A DNA stretch of 32,757 nucleotides. Origin: a candidate division TM6 bacterium UASB124. GTDB taxonomy: Bacteria > Dependentiae > Babeliae > Babeliales > RVW-14. Location: assembly GCA_001468855.1 (NCBI GenBank), contig LDIV01000001.1:146600-179356 (forward strand), written 5' to 3'. Under the pieces are notes generated by a model. It did no database searches, was not told the origin of the DNA, and saw only the letters and a program-made list of their open reading frames with translations. Shown one piece after another: positions 32,447 through 32,757 of the stretch. The position numbers and the translations under genes are program-made. The first letter of the stretch is position 1. Every line of letters begins with the position of its first letter.

Positions 32447-32757
32447 TTAATTCAATGCATTTAATTGAGCTAAAAGATCCACCCTTTTCCAACCAACTTT
32501 AGTATTTGGCTGAGATCGTCCCAATGCCTTTTTATAGTACCAATGGCCATCGGCGTGTTTTTCAAAATACTCATCAACAACTAACACGTTCCCGTTAAAA
32601 CTGACAGTCTTAGGAGCTATATTGCGAACATCTTGTTGTACTATTTGAGCCTGTTGCTGTGCTACCGCAGGAATAACTGCTGTTGTTATAGTTGTTGCTG
32701 TTGCAGATTGCTGCTCAACTACCGGGGTAGATGATGCTACGGTTGCTTGTTGTTGAG
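32447..32757 (-). CDS. Gln/Thr/Ala-rich protein, C-terminal part only
   Basis: The last 103 codons of a minus-strand gene whose start lies beyond the window. I translated it by hand from the stop at 32447. The visible part begins as a Gln/Ala/Thr/Val low-complexity stretch (for example QQQATVASSTPVVEQQ) and ends in a compact folded-looking segment with aromatic and basic residues (VLVVDEYFEKHADGHWYYKK, then GWKRVDLLAQLNALN). The low-complexity part resembles the exported Ala/Thr-rich protein at 12667-13347, so it is probably another exported protein. No family was recognised. Confidence 0.65.
   Translation of the reverse strand, partial: QQQATVASSTPVVEQQSATATTITTAVIPAVAQQQAQIVQQDVRNIAPKTVSFNGNVLVVDEYFEKHADGHWYYKKALGRSQPNTKVGWKRVDLLAQLNALN

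Overview
The window is AT-rich, densely packed bacterial DNA carrying roughly 28 protein genes and one tRNA gene. Typical bacterial housekeeping genes (cca, tol genes, ftsH, rpmB, rpsT, glyA) are interleaved with many exported proteins made of eukaryote-like domains. That mix, together with tectonin-repeat proteins, secreted deubiquitinase-like proteins and a RING finger protein, points to a protist-associated intracellular bacterium. Candidatus Dependentiae (TM6), with cultured relatives such as Babela or Vermiphilus, is the lineage it most resembles. That assignment is inference from gene content; no phylogenetic marker was analysed.

Layout. 1-2.0 kb: an exported TcdA/TcdB-type glycosyltransferase, a small polytopic membrane protein and a tRNA-Ala(GGC) gene. 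2.2-6.0 kb: a CCA-adding enzyme convergent with a large exported helical-repeat protein. 6.2-13.3 kb: a minus-strand block of exported proteins. Two carry tectonin beta-propellers, three share a 'farnesoic acid O-methyltransferase' type domain (called FA domain here), and the last is an Ala/Thr-rich low-complexity protein. 13.6-17.2 kb: a Tol-type envelope operon (TolQ/ExbB, TolR/ExbD, TolA/TonB-like, TolB) without pal. 17.3-20.5 kb: ftsH, ribosomal proteins L28 and S20, and a VOC-fold protein, ending at a perfect 54-bp palindrome.

20.5-24.5 kb, minus strand: a tight operon encoding a lipoprotein-type thioredoxin reductase-thioredoxin fusion, a HIT hydrolase and an exported small-heat-shock-like protein, preceded by two small exported Gly-rich/coiled-coil proteins. 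24.9-27.5 kb, minus strand: two paralogous exported proteins with recognisable ubiquitin-specific protease Cys and His boxes. 27.7-29.2 kb: glyA and a small membrane protein. 29.6-31.0 kb: an exported PPP-family Ser/Thr phosphatase. 31.1-32.4 kb: a membrane-anchored RING-H2 protein. The right edge cuts another low-complexity gene.

The most interesting reading is that 24.9-32.4 kb is a small 'host-signalling' island: two deubiquitinase-like proteins, a candidate E3 ubiquitin ligase and a eukaryote-type protein phosphatase, all with export signals, in a bacterium that should have no ubiquitin of its own. With the toxin-like glycosyltransferase and the tectonin/FA proteins, this looks like an effector repertoire for manipulating a eukaryotic host. 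Most gene ends are marked by clear hairpin terminators, several of them bidirectional.
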